A stretch of DNA of 64,000 bases from positions 682,001 to 746,000 of the forward strand of contig NC_063015.1 of the NCBI RefSeq assembly GCF_020509005.1. Direction: 5' to 3'. The position numbers and the translations under genes are program-made. The notes under the pieces are model-generated. The model was given only the letters and a program-made list of their open reading frames with translations, had not been told where the DNA came from and searched no databases. Source of the stretch: Fulvia fulva (Eukaryota > Ascomycota > Dothideomycetes > Mycosphaerellales > Mycosphaerellaceae). This document shows positions 19,815 through 32,393 of the stretch, in pieces. Every line of letters starts with the position of its first letter. Positions within the stretch are counted from its first letter, which is position 1.

Positions 19815-21768
19815 TATATTATCTTTAAACGAGGCCAAACTGACCTTAGCTATCTAGGCTACGAAACGCGACGCGATAATTACGAATCGACTTACTATAA
19901 AGCTATACGACGCGTCTCGAACTATACTAGGGTATCGATCGAATAGACGACCTCCTCGGGGTAACTACGAGCCTAATTCGAAGAAGCTTATAGAGCTAGA
20001 AGAGAGGGCGATACTTAAGTATATACTCGAGCTAGATCTTAGAGGTTTCCCGCTATTAAAGGCTAGTATACGAGTAATAGCCAATTTATTACTATAAGAG
20101 AAGGGTCTTAAGCCCGCTAGTCTTAATTAGACAGATAGGTTTATTAGGCGGTATCGTGAGCTAAAGGTTCGTATAATACGTAGATACGATTGTTAGCGAG
20201 CCCTAATAGAAGATCTAGACGTTATCGAGAGGTAGTTCTTACTTATACGTAATATAAAGGAGAAGTATAGTATTCTTAACTAGGACACCTATAACTTCGA
20301 CGAGACAGGGTTTATAATAGGTGTCATTACGTTTTAGAGCGTCGTTACGGGTTTAGAAAGGCGTAGTAGAAAGAGGAAGGTCGTTTAATAGGGTAATAGA
20401 GAATAGGTAATAGTAATTAAGACTATCTATATAGACGGAATAGCGCTCCGACCCTACGTTATCCTTCTAGGTAAATAGCACATTAGTACCTAGTACTAAG
20501 ACGGCAACTTGGGTCTAGACTAGACAATCGGGCTAATAGAGAACGGCTAGACTAATAATAAGTTCGGTATACGGTAGCTAGAGCATTTCTAGAAGTATAC
20601 TATAGCTCGTACGACTAGGGTATAGAGACTACTTATTATCGATAGCTACGAGAGCTATAACTCGAAGGCATTCTAGAATCTGTATAAGGAATATAAGATC
20701 TTGGCCCTATATATACTATCGTACGCCTCGTACTTACTCTAGCTATTAGATATAGGTTGCTGTTTGTCTCTAAATAAGGTATATATTAAATAGATACGAG
20801 TTATATAGTAGTAGAAGACGGCGGATTATACGAAAGACGAAGAAGGACCTAATAGGGTAGCGTATATCTATATATAGTATCGCCGGTATTAGTATAGGTT
20901 AATACTAGATGTCTAGATATTTACTAGCCTATAGGCTAGTAAACCCTAGTCACGTGATCTAGTCACATGACACACCTATACCCACATACTTGTCCTACGG
21001 CCTATATGTTCTTAATAGTATACGGTACTTAGCTCTTAGGCTTAGTACGCTAGCGTATTACTTATATCGATAAACTAGAGTTCCTACGCGCCTTCCGGGT
21101 AGCCTATAACGCTATATTTAGATAGGAGAACATCCTATCGAGCTTTAGAGGCGCTAGTTTAGTTCTATTCAATCTATAGGTAGTGATAGATAAGCTTAAT
21201 ATTAAGCTACGTACGCTAACCCCTCTAGCTCCGGACTCTACCCCTTAGGAGTCGAAGACACTACGAACTATAAAAGAATTCGACTCTTAATCGATACTAG
21301 TAACGAACAAAATACGTGCCCGGGTAGGTTTGTTGTTAGACTCGTTATAGGAAGGGGTATATTAGCTTATAAAAGGGAGTAGAGAGGTAGCGTATTAGAT
21401 AGCTCTTATACGAAGCGAGATTAGTAAGCTACGTAAGTCTAATAAGGCCCTTATATAGCGAAAAGCACGAAAGCGTAAGTATATTTAGTCTAGAGGGTCT
21501 CTAACCTTCGACAAGGCGTCGTAATTAATACCTCTAGAGGATACTAGGAGGTAGGAAGTGAGTAGAGGGTCGCTAGATAGTGTTTAGCTAGTACTAAGGC
21601 TACGACGCTATAAGCGATATAGCGAGTCGGGGCATAACGTACGTACCTATTAAGTAGACTTACTAGATAGTAAAGAATCTAAAGAGGAATTGTCCTCCTA
21701 GTAACGATTCTATAGGATGTCGTCGTGTTAAGATACCGTCGTAATTAAAGTAGAAGTAGTATAGTTCT
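19815..21768 (+). pseudogene. Fot1/pogo-type (DDE_1) transposase, RIP-damaged
   Basis: Reading through the many TAG codons gives a recognisable pogo/Fot1 transposase. A helix-turn-helix N-part (about 19850-20210) leads to YNFDETGFIIG (about 20297-20330, first catalytic Asp) and LLIIDSYESYNSKAF (about 20632-20677, second catalytic Asp region). QLLDIGC is at about 20740, and the C-part SSFRGASLVLFN is at 21139-21174. Nearly all stops are TAG from CAG or TGG. The frame is interrupted by a solo LTR at 20812-21017 and ends at the LTR that starts at 21769. No terminal inverted repeat was found on the right. It cannot encode an active enzyme. Confidence 0.85.
20812..21017 (-). repeat. solo LTR of the second copia family
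   Basis: 206 bp, colinear with the LTR at 37172-37377. It shares AGAAGACGGCGGATTATACG at one end, AGTCACGTGATCTAG in the middle and GGCCTATATGTTCTTAA at the other. It splits the transposase frame, which resumes afterwards. I could not find a clean target duplication; RIP may have blurred it. Confidence 0.85.
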
Positions 21769-21952
21769 TATTAAGATGTAGCATCTTAAAGGGAGTTAAC
21801 AATCAGGAAGTGATCTAGTAGCCTAAGGCATCTACGATAACTTAGCTTATAGGGAGATACCTTCTCTCCCCTTTAGCTTAGATAGACATCTAATACAATC
21901 AACACATTAGTTCCTAATATATTGCTATATACTCGTGCTATTAGTTAGTTGA
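21769..21952 (+). repeat. left LTR (part 1) of a RIP-damaged copia
   Basis: Same family as the tandem array but on the plus strand (TATTAAGATGTAGCATCTTA). It is interrupted after 184 bp by a chromovirus and continues at 28249-28299; the two parts total 235 bp, the family length. Confidence 0.9.
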
Positions 21953-22472
21953 TGTCAGGGCGAGAGCCTGGCCTGTGAGATGCAAGGGTGAAAGCGAGAA
22001 TGCAGGTGCGAAGTGCAGATGCAAAAGGGTATGGTATGATTGCTACACAAAACAAAAGACGAAGAAAGCAAGAGAGGCCTGGGGAAGGCCAGATATTTAT
22101 ACGCGACCCTCGCGAGTGCGTGTCCCCGCATCAACAGGGCTAACCCGTGCGAAGCCGCGCTCAGCAGCTTTGCTCAAAACCTTATTCCAACCTGCCCTAC
22201 GTTCCGAGTCTTCCACGTGCTTCTTCCAGGGTCCAGCGCAGTCGCGGGTGCTCGCGGGAGTGCCGTGAGTCACACAGTCACGAGCCGAAGTGAATCTGTC
22301 AAGGTTTGGTAGAGGGGTGAATTTGGAGGGCTGGGTCCCGTAGCGAATGTTGCGGGGCATGTGATTCTTGGCGCTCACACACCAAGCTGGACTGTCACTT
22401 CTTGACGACTTCTGAGCACTCTGAGGCTCTTCTGTCCCCACCTTCTGTACACTCTGTGGGGAGACCATGACA
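21953..22472 (-). repeat. chromovirus copy 1, 3' LTR (520 bp)
   Basis: Long form of the family LTR. It holds two copies of GGGTCC 104 bp apart (22229-22234, 22333-22338). The end of the pol frame reads into this LTR as far as 22097. Confidence 0.93.
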
Positions 22473-25400
22473 GTAGCCCCCCCGAACAAAGCTGAGTTCC
22501 TACGAAGCCGTAGTAGTTCCACATATCGAGGATGTTCAGCTTCAGTACCAGGCCTAGGCCTGATGTCATGGTCGATACACCATTGGTAAGCCCCGTCGAA
22601 AAGCTCAGATTCGAAGAGCCTGCCGATGTTGACTTCTGGGCCGTCTGCGCGGGCGTGGTATTCTTCGATTGCTTGACGATTGAAGATGATATGTTGGATA
22701 GGTTCCCATGAGGTATCCCACTCAGGGCAACCTTGCCATTCGACTTCATACTTGATCGGCGGTAGTCCTTCAACGTCGTTGGGCTCTACGCGGATTCCCC
22801 GGATCTTGCGGACGGCATAGTCGTCAGAAGGTAGGTTAACAGGCTCGTCGACTTCTACTTCATCGGGAGGACCTGGCATGTCTTGGTTTTGGTTCGGGAA
22901 TGGGTCCTCAGCCGACGGCCGAAGGCGTACGGGATGGAAGACGTCGTGGATCTTTATGTTCGCAGGAAGAGCTAGACGGTAGGCGTGTGAACTGATACGC
23001 TCGGTGATCTCAAAAGGACCTAGGTTCTTCCAGTTCAGCTTCTTGGAGGGGCGGTCTGTCTTGATGTTCTTGGAGTTGAGGTAGACCATATCGCCTACTT
23101 GGTAGTCGGGAGCTGGCTGGCGACGACGATTGGCTTGATCCTCGTAGATTGCTTGTGCGTACACCATCTCGTCGTGAACTTCTTCATGGATCTGTGAGAG
23201 CATAGTAGCGAACTCGTCTGCTGCTTGCTCGTTTGCGTCTTCGGTAGGCGGGAGAGGTTCTTCTGGTTCCATGCCTGTACGAGGGTGGTAACCTCTCGTA
23301 GTATAGAAGGGAGTGTAGCCAGTAGTCTCCGAGTCCCAGTTACGAGTAGCGAACTCCACCGCAGGGATATGCTGAGGCCAATCCTTCTGGTGGTAGTCGA
23401 CGAAGCAACGAAGGACCTGCTCGAGGATAGCGTTCGTAATTTCGGTCTGGCCGTCGGTTTGTGGCTGAAAACTGGTCGAGAGGTTATGCTTGATGCCTAG
23501 GATAGCACACAGACGCTTCCAGAAGTGCGAGATGAACTGGGTGCCTCTGTCAGAGGTGATGCTATCCGGGAGGCCTTGAAAGCGCCAGACGAATTCGTAG
23601 AACAAGCGAGCAGTCTCCTTTGCGGTCATGCTCCAGCACGGGATCATGTACCGGTCCTTGGAGTGACGGTCCACGATCACTAGAAGGGCCTTTGCTTTCA
23701 CGCCGCTGAAGGTCTTGCCGTGAGGAAGATCGGTGATAAAGTCCATAGTGATGTGCTTCCACGGACGATCAGGAGCCGGGAGAGGGTGCAAGAGACCGTG
23801 GGGACGGTGGCGGTTAGCTTTGGCTCTTCGGCAAGCAGCGCAGTTCAGCACGTAGCGGCGGACGTCCTTCCAGGAATGCGGCCACCAGTAATACCTAGCG
23901 AGGAGCTTGTGGGTCTTGGCTACGCCTGGGTGACCCCCAGAGGCGGAGTCGTGGATGATTTGAAGAATCTCAGCTCGGATATTAGAGCCTTCGGGCTGCG
24001 GTACGTAAAGCTTCTTACGGAAGTAGACGACACCTTCCTGGAGCTCGCACTCGGACAGCGAGAAGCCCGGGAATGTCCTCGCGCCAGATTCAAGGGCCTG
24101 AACTAACTCTTGGGCGTCTATGTCGGCATCGTACGCTGTTCGTACTCGTGCCATGATGCCTTCGGGCTGCTCCTCATTATCAAACCCCTCAAAGTCTGAT
24201 TCGGATGAGCCGTCGGTCGTTACTGAGCCCTCTTCATCGTCGTTCAAGTCCTCAGCGTCCGAGGCGTATTCTTCAGGCTCGGATTCATCGTCACTCTCGT
24301 CAAGGTAGGCAGGAGCGAGCACGAGAGTAGCAAAGGAAGCGGCGAGCGTAGGCTGGCCATTCGATAGGTACTCTCGAAGCTCGGAAGAGAGGTTGTGCTC
24401 TTTGATGACTTGTTGCCCTGCGATTTGCCGGCCCCCTCTTCGATCAACTGGAGAGTCACCAGGGCGGCGGGTAAGGGCGTCGGCCATCGAGTTGGCCTTG
24501 CCGGGCGTGTACGAGATCACGAAGTTGAACCGGGAGAGGAACTCGCTCCAGCGGGCCTGGCGACGATTGAGCAGCTTGCTCTTCATAAAGTAGACGAGGT
24601 TCTTATGGTCGGAGCTTACTTGGACGGGCATAGCAGAGCCTTCGAGCTCGGGGCGCCACTCTTCGAAAGCTTTGACGATGGCGAGAAGCTCCTTGTCGTA
24701 GATCTCGTAGTTACACTCCGTGGCGGTCATCTTCTTGGAGAGGAAGGCGACAGGTAACCAGGGGGATTCAGGCGAGCGGCGTTGTAGCAGGACACCGCCC
24801 ACCACGCCGTCGGATGCGTCGGTCTCTACACGGGTCTCCAGTTCGAAATCGAAGTGCCGTAGAAGCGGGTTCTCAACAAACTTCGCTTTGAGCAAGTCAA
24901 AAGCCTCCTGGCATTCGTCGGTCCAGGCGAACTTCTCACCCTTGCGCGTGAGCTTCGTCAAAGGGCGTACCACGCCCGAAAATGCGTGGATGAAGCGGCG
25001 GTAGAAGTTGGCAAAGCCTAGGAAACCCTGGACCTCTTTGACGTTCGTAGGAGCATCCTATTCGACGATAGCGTCGATCTTCTCTTGGTCCATCTTGATG
25101 CCGTCTGCGGTAATGATCAAACCAAGGAACTTGACTTCGGTCTTCTCAAACTCGCACTTGTCGATGTCGAGCTGCAAGCCGGCGTCTGCGAGCTTCTAAA
25201 GGACCTTACAGACGTGCTCGCGGTGCTCCTCCTTAGTCTCGCTGTAGACTAGGATGTCGTCGATGTAGGCAGTGCAGAACTGATCGAGAAACTCCTGAAG
25301 GATGTCGTTAATGAAGTTCTGGAAGGTACTAGGCCCGTTACAAACGCCGAAGGGCATAACGAGCGACTCGAACAGCCCGTAGCGAGTACGGAAGGCTGTG

Positions 25401-26521
25401 AGATACTCGTGTCCTTCTGCCATTCGTAACTTGTTGAACGCAGCGATGACATCGAGCTTGGTGAAGTACTTGGCCTTAGAGAGGCGCTCGAGCGTCTCCT
25501 GAATCAACGGTATTGGGTAGCGGTTCTTCTTTGTAACAGCGTTCAAGCCTCGGTAGTCTACGCAGAAGCGTAGACTACCGCCGGGCTTCTTAACGAATAT
25601 GACGGGACTGCCAGCGCTGGAACGGCTCGCTCGAATGAACCCCTTCTTTAGGTTCTCTTCGAGGTATCTCTTGAGGACGATAAGCTCTTCTCGGGACATG
25701 GAATATAACGGTCCGAACGGTGTCTCTGCACCTTCTTCTAGCTCAATCTTGTGGTCGTGAGGGCGATGAGGAGGCAGCTCGTCTGCGGCTTTAGCATCGA
25801 ATACGTGGAGGATGTGGTGTGCCCAAGGAGGGACCTTCGTAGCAGGGTCGGTAGGTGTACGCTTCTTGTCGAGCTTCTCGAGGGCGATGTCGATATCGCG
25901 GAGAGAGGCGGCGAAGACTTGAGCTTTGGGCTGCTTAGCAGCAGTGGTGAAGGCAGCGGCGTTCACCTGGAAGATCTTGGTATACTCAGGACCGCGCTGA
26001 GGCGGCGGAGAAGGCGGAGGTGCCGGAGGAACTTCTGGAGGGAAGCTGACAGTAAGGGAAGTCCAGTCGATGATAGGTCGGTGTCGTCTGAACCAGGGGA
26101 GGCCGAGGATAAACTTCTGATGCGGTAGGGACGTAAGGAAGCTGGTGATCGACATACGCTTGCCTCCGAGGGTGATTGACGTGTGTACAACATGAGTAAT
26201 CTTACCAGTGGTAGTCTCCGTGCCGTTAAAGAGTTCAAGGGTGCGAGGGTACTTCAGTTCCTGGGGTTCGAGGTTGAGAGAGGTCGCGAGTTTATAGTCC
26301 ATAAAAGACTCGCCTAGTGCGCCAGTGTCCATGAGAGTGAGATTGGAAGAAGAGAGTTTCTTTGAGCCGATATTTACATTCGTGACGAACGGTTTGCAAG
26401 CGTGGTCCTTGCCCGTCTCGTCGTACAGGTCTAGCTGTGCTGTATTGATCCTCAACTTCTTTCCTCTCTTCACTTTCGGTAAACGTTGTTCTTGGTCTTC
26501 ATCGCGTCGATGAGGAAGACC
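22097..26521 (-). pseudogene. chromovirus copy 1 pol, two nonsense changes
   Basis: The protease (LMDTGALGES) and most of the RT, including AYIDDILVY, read from about 26473 to a TAG at 25196-25198 where the intact copy has CAG. A second TAG at 25058-25060 replaces TGG. After that the frame runs without interruption through the rest of RT, RNase H, integrase and chromodomain to 22097. Both changes are C-to-T in a CA context on one strand or the other, as RIP makes. Expression of a full enzyme would need readthrough of both. The C-terminus extends about 123 residues into the LTR, longer than in the intact copy because this LTR lacks the 104-bp deletion. Confidence 0.9.
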
Positions 26522-27681
26522 TAGGCTTTTTCCTGCTCAGCGGGAGCAGCAGGAGCAGGCTCGATAGCGCCGACAGCGCCGCGAACCGGGTTGCGGGCGT
26601 TACGAGCAGCGAGCTGCGGACAGTTGGCTGCGATGTGGCCTGGACCGCCGCAGTAGGTGCAGAGTCCGGCCTGGCGACGGCGAAGCTTCTCTTCGGGAGT
26701 GAGCTTACCGTTGACGAGGCCCTGGACTCGAGGGACGGCGGCACCAGCGCTGAGATCCATAGCGTCACCTACAGAGACGGGAGGGAGAGCCGTAGGAGCG
26801 GCGGCGCCTAGTGGAGCAGCGAAGTGGCTTCCGGGACCACGAGGCTGACGACCTTGAGAACGGGAAGCGAGGAGAGAGGCGGTGTGTTTCATGTTGGAGT
26901 CGAGGCGCTGGCAGGTCTCGACGAGCTCACGGAAGCTCATAGCACCGACGTCCTTGTCCTCGAGGGCTCGAAGAAGCTCTGCTGACAAACCACGGCGGAG
27001 AGTGCTCTTCTTGGTCTCTTCGTTGTAGCCGGTGAACCCGATGTCGCGGTTGAAGGCCGCGAGGTACTCGGCGAAGTTCTTGTTCTTCTGGAGGAGGTTG
27101 TGGATGGCGTTCTGGGCGGTGGCTCTACGGTCTGGATCACCAAAGGCAGCACGGAGGTCCTGCATCAAGGTGAGGACGTCCGGGCAGCCGATAGTCTGCG
27201 TGGCGTTGTCGATGTAGTGTTGTACCTGAGCCGCGGCGTCTCCCCGAAGGAGGGAGAAGACGTACGTGACTTTGTCCTTCTCTTGCGGAAAGTGGTCGGC
27301 ATTAGCCAACAGCTTGATGGTGAGCTGTGTCTCAAATGCCTCAAACTTGCTCTTGTTGCCGTCGAACTCGTCTGGGTCGTTGACCTTCTTGGAGAAGTGC
27401 TGGCGGCGGTTGTCGTCGGCGTGCGGGGCGAGGTTCTGGAAGGTGTTCACAATACCTTGAAGGTATGTTGCTTGGTTGTTTGCTTGCTCGACCTGCTGGG
27501 CGGTCTCGCGGAAAGAGGAGACGGTGCGGTTGATGAGAGCGTAGGCGGTGTCGGGGTTGGCGTTTGCCCAGGCACCGAAGGCAGCGGCGTTCGAGAAGGG
27601 GATGTCAGTCCACTCACTGAAGTGGAATGGAGTGTCTTGGTTGTCGAGGTTGACACCTCTATCGGTGGCGTGGTCACCCAT
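26521..27681 (-). CDS. gag: chromovirus copy 1 gag, intact, 386 aa
   Basis: I start at the first ATG after the LTR and leader (27681). The frame is open further upstream only through a TTG inside the LTR. Capsid-like middle region: AFETQLTIKLLANADHFPQE and YIDNATQTIGCPDVLTLM. The nucleocapsid knuckle CTYCGGPGHIAANC is a standard CX2CX4HX4C. It ends in TAG after EQEKA, with the A5 run used for the predicted frameshift into pol just before. It should assemble the virus-like particle and bind element RNA. The sequence is nearly identical to the gag at 50378-51538. Confidence 0.9.
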   Translation of the reverse strand: MGDHATDRGVNLDNQDTPFHFSEWTDIPFSNAAAFGAWANANPDTAYALINRTVSSFRETAQQVEQANNQATYLQGIVNTFQNLAPHADDNRRQHFSKKVNDPDEFDGNKSKFEAFETQLTIKLLANADHFPQEKDKVTYVFSLLRGDAAAQVQHYIDNATQTIGCPDVLTLMQDLRAAFGDPDRRATAQNAIHNLLQKNKNFAEYLAAFNRDIGFTGYNEETKKSTLRRGLSAELLRALEDKDVGAMSFRELVETCQRLDSNMKHTASLLASRSQGRQPRGPGSHFAAPLGAAAPTALPPVSVGDAMDLSAGAAVPRVQGLVNGKLTPEEKLRRRQAGLCTYCGGPGHIAANCPQLAARNARNPVRGAVGAIEPAPAAPAEQEKA

Positions 27682-27723
27682 GAGGATGACTCGAGTGGTT
27701 GACGGTTTGTTGGTCTTTTGTGA

Positions 27724-28243
27724 TGTCAGGGCGAGAGCCTGGCCTGTGAGATGCAAGGGTGAAAGCGAGAATGCAGGTGCGAAGTGCAGATGCAAAAGGG
27801 TATGGTATGATTGCTACACAAAACAAAAGACGAAGAAAGCAAGAGAGGCCTGGGGAAGGCCAGATATTTATACGCGACCCTCGCGAGTGCGTGTCCCCGC
27901 ATCAACAGGGCTAACCCGTGCGAAGCCGCGCTCAGCAGCTTTGCTCAAAACCTTATTCCAACCTGCCCTACGTTCCGAGTCTTCCACGTGCTTCTTCCAG
28001 GGTCCAGCGCAGTCGCGGGTGCTCGCGGGAGTGCCGTGAGTCACACAGTCACGAGCCGAAGTGAATCTGTCAAGGTTTGGTAGAGGGGTGAATTTGGAGG
28101 GCTGGGTCCCGTAGCGAATGTTGCGGGGCATGTGATTCTTGGCGCTCACACACCAAGCTGGACTGTCACTTCTTGACGACTTCTGAGCACTCTGAGGCTC
28201 TTCTGTCCCCACCTTCTGTACACTCTGTGGGGAGACCATGACA
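27724..28243 (-). repeat. chromovirus copy 1, 5' LTR (520 bp)
   Basis: It reads the same as the left LTR, which means a recent insertion. It carries the TATA box, the GTCTTTTGT motif and, just outside to the left, the complementary primer site. Confidence 0.93.
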
Positions 28244-28248
28244 GTTGA

Positions 28249-28299
28249 AGATTGATCTCTTACTCTACTCCGCTACTATCTACCCGTACCTATGTAACA
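28249..28299 (+). repeat. left LTR (part 2) of the RIP-damaged copia
   Basis: Last 51 bp of the copia LTR displaced by the chromovirus. It ends TATGTAACA and is followed directly by the primer site GGTTATAAGCCCGGG (28300-28314). Confidence 0.88.
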
Positions 28300-31200
28300 G
28301 GTTATAAGCCCGGGTTTGTGTAGGAATAAGAGCAACCTATATTAGTATAGGTTACTTATATCCCTTGCTATCGTAGTAGAAAAAATCTGGGAATTAGAAG
28401 TCTACCCCGTCTATCCTATTAAGGAGCTTAGTTCGATACTAAGTAATAGGTAACCTAGACAAGGACTCTATACGGCTTACTTAAAGCCAATACCTTAAAG
28501 ATACTCTATAGGCAGAACTGCATCGAGATACTATTAAGAAGGACTTTAAGTAAGTCATTTGAAGCTCTGCTAGGAGAGACAGACCTTTGTTCTAGCCCCG
28601 AGACCTTACACCGCTGCTTCTTTACTTTAATCTATACCTACGAACTTTCCTATTCTATACTAGAAGCCTTAGTAGGATCTGAGCCACTACTTTAGAACAT
28701 ACATACCTTGTTTCATTATATCTAATTTATTATAGATTTATACTAAGAGAAGATAGAGGAGAAGGGAGGCAAAATCCCAATTCTTAGGAGGGACAATTAG
28801 AAGAGATAGTTCAACCTTTAGAGATATAAGATAGAGAGCTAATCAGCATTCTTTACAATTGATGACCTAATAGAAGTGTCTTTTAACAACATCAAGGACA
28901 AGACTCTGAAACTCTAAGAAGAGGCTACAACTAAAGAGATCCTTAATACGCTAATATAGACAAGACATAATATAGTATATAACTTCAGTATCCTTAGTAG
29001 GATTATAGAAGAAGATGAATTTGAGCTTAAGGGCTTATATAAATCTAGAAGAGCTACTAAGAAGTGGGTATATCTCTAGAACAAGTGAAGCCAGGTGCTA
29101 CTAACCTATATATATAAGCTCACAAAGCAATTTGTGACCTTTGAGATGAGTAAAGAGTTCACTATTAGATCTGTATAGACACACCTAGTTTCTCTTAGAA
29201 AAAGGATTGCTAATGTTGACCTAGAGGGTCAGTATTATAGGAAAGCTAATGTAAGGATGACCTAGCTCTTAAGCTTACTACTACCTAACTACTATGTAGC
29301 TAGGGATACTATTATAGCTTAGCTAAAGATAGATTATAAAAGGACCTTAAAGATCCTTAAAGCTTAAGAAGCTAGGTTAGATCCCTCTAAGACTAAGTAT
29401 AGTATAGTAGCCACCTAGGTCAAGCCCTTAGGTCTAGTAAGACTACTCTCCTACCTTCTCTATAAGAAGGATTATCTGATCAAGGACTGCCCTAGTCTGC
29501 CTAAGGCAAGAAAGGTCCTTAGATCTCATTCCTAACTACTATCTTCCTAGAATATAATATATGTTAAGAAGAAGAGAACTCTACTACCTACTTTAAGGAG
29601 GACACTAAGAGAGAAGTCCTCTATAAAAGAACTTAAGAAAATGGTCAAGAAACTCAGCTCTAATATGCTATCACTCTAGAAGAACTAGGCCTAGTCTTAT
29701 ACCTCTAAAGTAAAGAAGACTAGAAAAGGGTTTTCCGCCTAAGAGTCACGTGACTTATGTAGCTCATCCCTAGAGACAATGTCTAATAATGATAAGTATA
29801 ATGAAGTGGCTTACTTAACTACAGAAGTCTAAGGCAAGTTCCCCTCGTTAGAGTAGTTACTTAACTCCTATACTTCATCCTATATAACTAACTAAAGCTG
29901 CCTCTTTAGATCTATAACTCCCTTAATAAGGAAGAAATGGATCAAAGTAGGAGGTGGGTTTTTTCTAGCTACTTATATTAGGAATGTAGAGATGAGTAGG
30001 AGAGCTAGTAGAAAAGTTGTTTTAGAAGATGTCCTACTTATACCTAAGCTTAGAGTAAACCTGGTTTTATAGAACTAGTTTAGTAAGCAGTTTAGTGTTC
30101 AACCTCTATTATTTTCTCTTGTTTCCCCCTCTAGTAAGACTATTATCTAGACAAAGGTCCTTAGGGGGGTTCTATTTGTTAATGAGATTTCTCCTCTCCT
30201 ATAAGAACGGGCACATTACTTATTATATGCACCACTAATAGAGAATGCCTTTGTGACTACTAATTAGAGACCGACCTAAAGCAGTAGGAGCTTTAGTATA
30301 GAAGATTTGTACACTTTAGGAAGAATTTGCTCTAGAATCTTTATAAGGTAATAGACTTAAAAGAACCTATTCCTATCCCTAAGGATAGCTTTTACTAGTA
30401 CAGAGTATGTTTAATAGTAAAGATGAAGAAGTATAAAGGCAAAGTTATAGAGAGAAGACCTAAAAGACTTGCCCTTATATCTATTGACATATATAGCCTA
30501 CTACTAATCTTAAGACTAGGATTTAAATACTAGCTTAAGATTGTTAATAACTTCTCTAGGAAGAAGTAGACCTTTCCTCTTAGGAAAAGAGAAGATGCTC
30601 TAGTTGCTCTCTAGAACTAGAAGATCAAAGTAGAGAGGAAATCATTAGCGCAGCTGAAAGCAGTAAGACTTGACAATGTAAAAGAACTTATTGCATTAGT
30701 GAAGCAGTGGGAGAAGGATTTGGGGATTGGGCTCGAGCCGACTGAGGCATACAACTCTCTACAGAATGGACCAGTTGAGAGGTCAATATAAACCTCAGAG
30801 GACTCTATAAGGGCAATGCTTGAAGAGGCTAAAATGCCGGTTGAATTTTGGCCTAAAGTACTAGAGGCCTCAACTTATATAAGGAACAAACTACTAAATA
30901 GCCTAGATTACGATAGGTTCAAGGTTTTACTAGATAAGGCTTTTGATAGTATCAAACCGACCATTAACTATTTGAAAGTTTGGGGATACAAAGCTGTTGT
31001 CTATATAGACACAATATCCTAACCTTAATAGGCAAGAAGTAACAAGCTAATAAATAGGGGTAAAGAAGTAGTGTTTATTAGGTATATTAAAAACATAGCT
31101 AAAGCCTAGCTCTTTTAGGAACCAGACATAAGAGCTGTTAAACAACACATATATAAAGACTTGTTTAAGGACCAGCCTAGAGGTAATATAGGTCTTAATG

Positions 31201-32059
31201 TTCTAACATTAAATCTACTAAGCAGTGTACTAGCTAGGAAGCCCTTAGGAAGGCCGAGGAAGAACGTATCCTTAGGACAATCTACCTACAATTCAGGCGT
31301 CTATTAAAGCACCCCCGAGATAGATCAGCTAATTAAGAGCCCTAAAGTCGCTTAGCCGAGAAAGCTATTTATACAACTTCCCTAACCTCCGGAGAACGTA
31401 GGGGAATTTCAGAAAATCGATCAGCTAATTAAGAGAAGCTCCCTAGGTCCCTAGGAAATAGACGTTACTAGGTTATAAGTAACAGTCCCTAAATTATCCA
31501 TTAGAAAGAGAAAGGCTGACTATAATGTTGAGGGCTATAACATGAAACAGAAAGCCCTAAAATCTATAGTCCCTAAGCCCGAACTAACTACTAAAGTAGG
31601 AGAAGCAATAGACCTCTTAAAGAACCTTGCTACTTTTCACTAAGCTTTCTTTATAGCTATATAATCAGTGGACAGTTCAATACTATAGGATAGCGAATTC
31701 CTAGAAGAAGTTAAGGAAATGGCCTTTGTAGTAACTATAGAAGCCATTGTATATAAGCAAGAGGTCCTAATTCCAAAATCCTATAAGGATGCTATAAATG
31801 ACAAGAAATGGGGACATCTTTAGAAGGAAGCAATCCAAAAGGAAGTAGATGCTCTATAGAGTAATAACACCTAGGAAAATTCTGTTCTACTAAAAGGAGC
31901 AAATCTAGTTATATTAAGATAGGTCTTTGATATTAAGAGAAGCATTAGTAGAGCTATTGAAAAGTTCAAGGCTAGACTAGTTATAAGGGGCTTCTTATAG
32001 AAGTTTAGTGTTGACTTTATAGAGACATTTGCACCTATAGTAAGACAGGACACCCTTAG

Positions 32060-32243
32060 TGTAAGGGCGCGCGTACCATAGGGTCCGAATGAGATAGTTG
32101 TTGTTCTACGAAGCTACGAAAGAGGAGCGCGAGGCGCGGCGAAGTTATAAAGTAAAGCCAAGCCGCGCTAACCCGATGCAGAAGGTCCGCGGTTCAGCCG
32201 GGCCGACGCAGCTACAGTGAGGGGTCGCGGGCTGCCCGTGACA
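32060..32243 (-). repeat. non-autonomous element, 3' LTR (184 bp)
   Basis: Identical to 33271-33454. In element orientation it starts TGTCACGGGC, similar in its first bases to the chromovirus LTR (TGTCATGG). Confidence 0.93.
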
Positions 32244-32393
32244 GTACCCCCCCTCCCAAAACACGCCTCAGTCCTCTGAGCGTTATTCACCTTGTGAGGC
32301 CACTTGCCTGTCGAGCTCCATAATCGCGCGAACGCCGAATCATCCTCTAGTGCCCTGTCGTCATCCGATAACATCGCATTCGCTCTATCAAGA

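Larger units (their letters stand above)
21953..28243 (-). mobile_element. chromovirus (Ty3/gypsy) copy 1, nearly undamaged
   Basis: Two 520-bp LTRs (21953-22472 and 27724-28243) with TGTCA...TGACA ends enclose gag and pol on the minus strand. The target duplication GTTGA is at 21948-21952 and 28244-28248, inside a copia LTR. The purine tract GGGGGGGCTAC abuts the 3' LTR (left). Only two nonsense changes in pol distinguish it functionally from the intact copy at 49920-56002, which is in the opposite orientation. Confidence 0.95.

Noticed and set aside
20807..21022. Target duplication around the solo LTR
   Set aside because: The flanks AGTAG and GTATA do not match well enough, so none is claimed.
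22097..28243. Many 60-200 codon plus-strand frames over the chromovirus
   Set aside because: They mirror the GC-rich minus-strand gag-pol and recur identically, inverted, at 50-56 kb.
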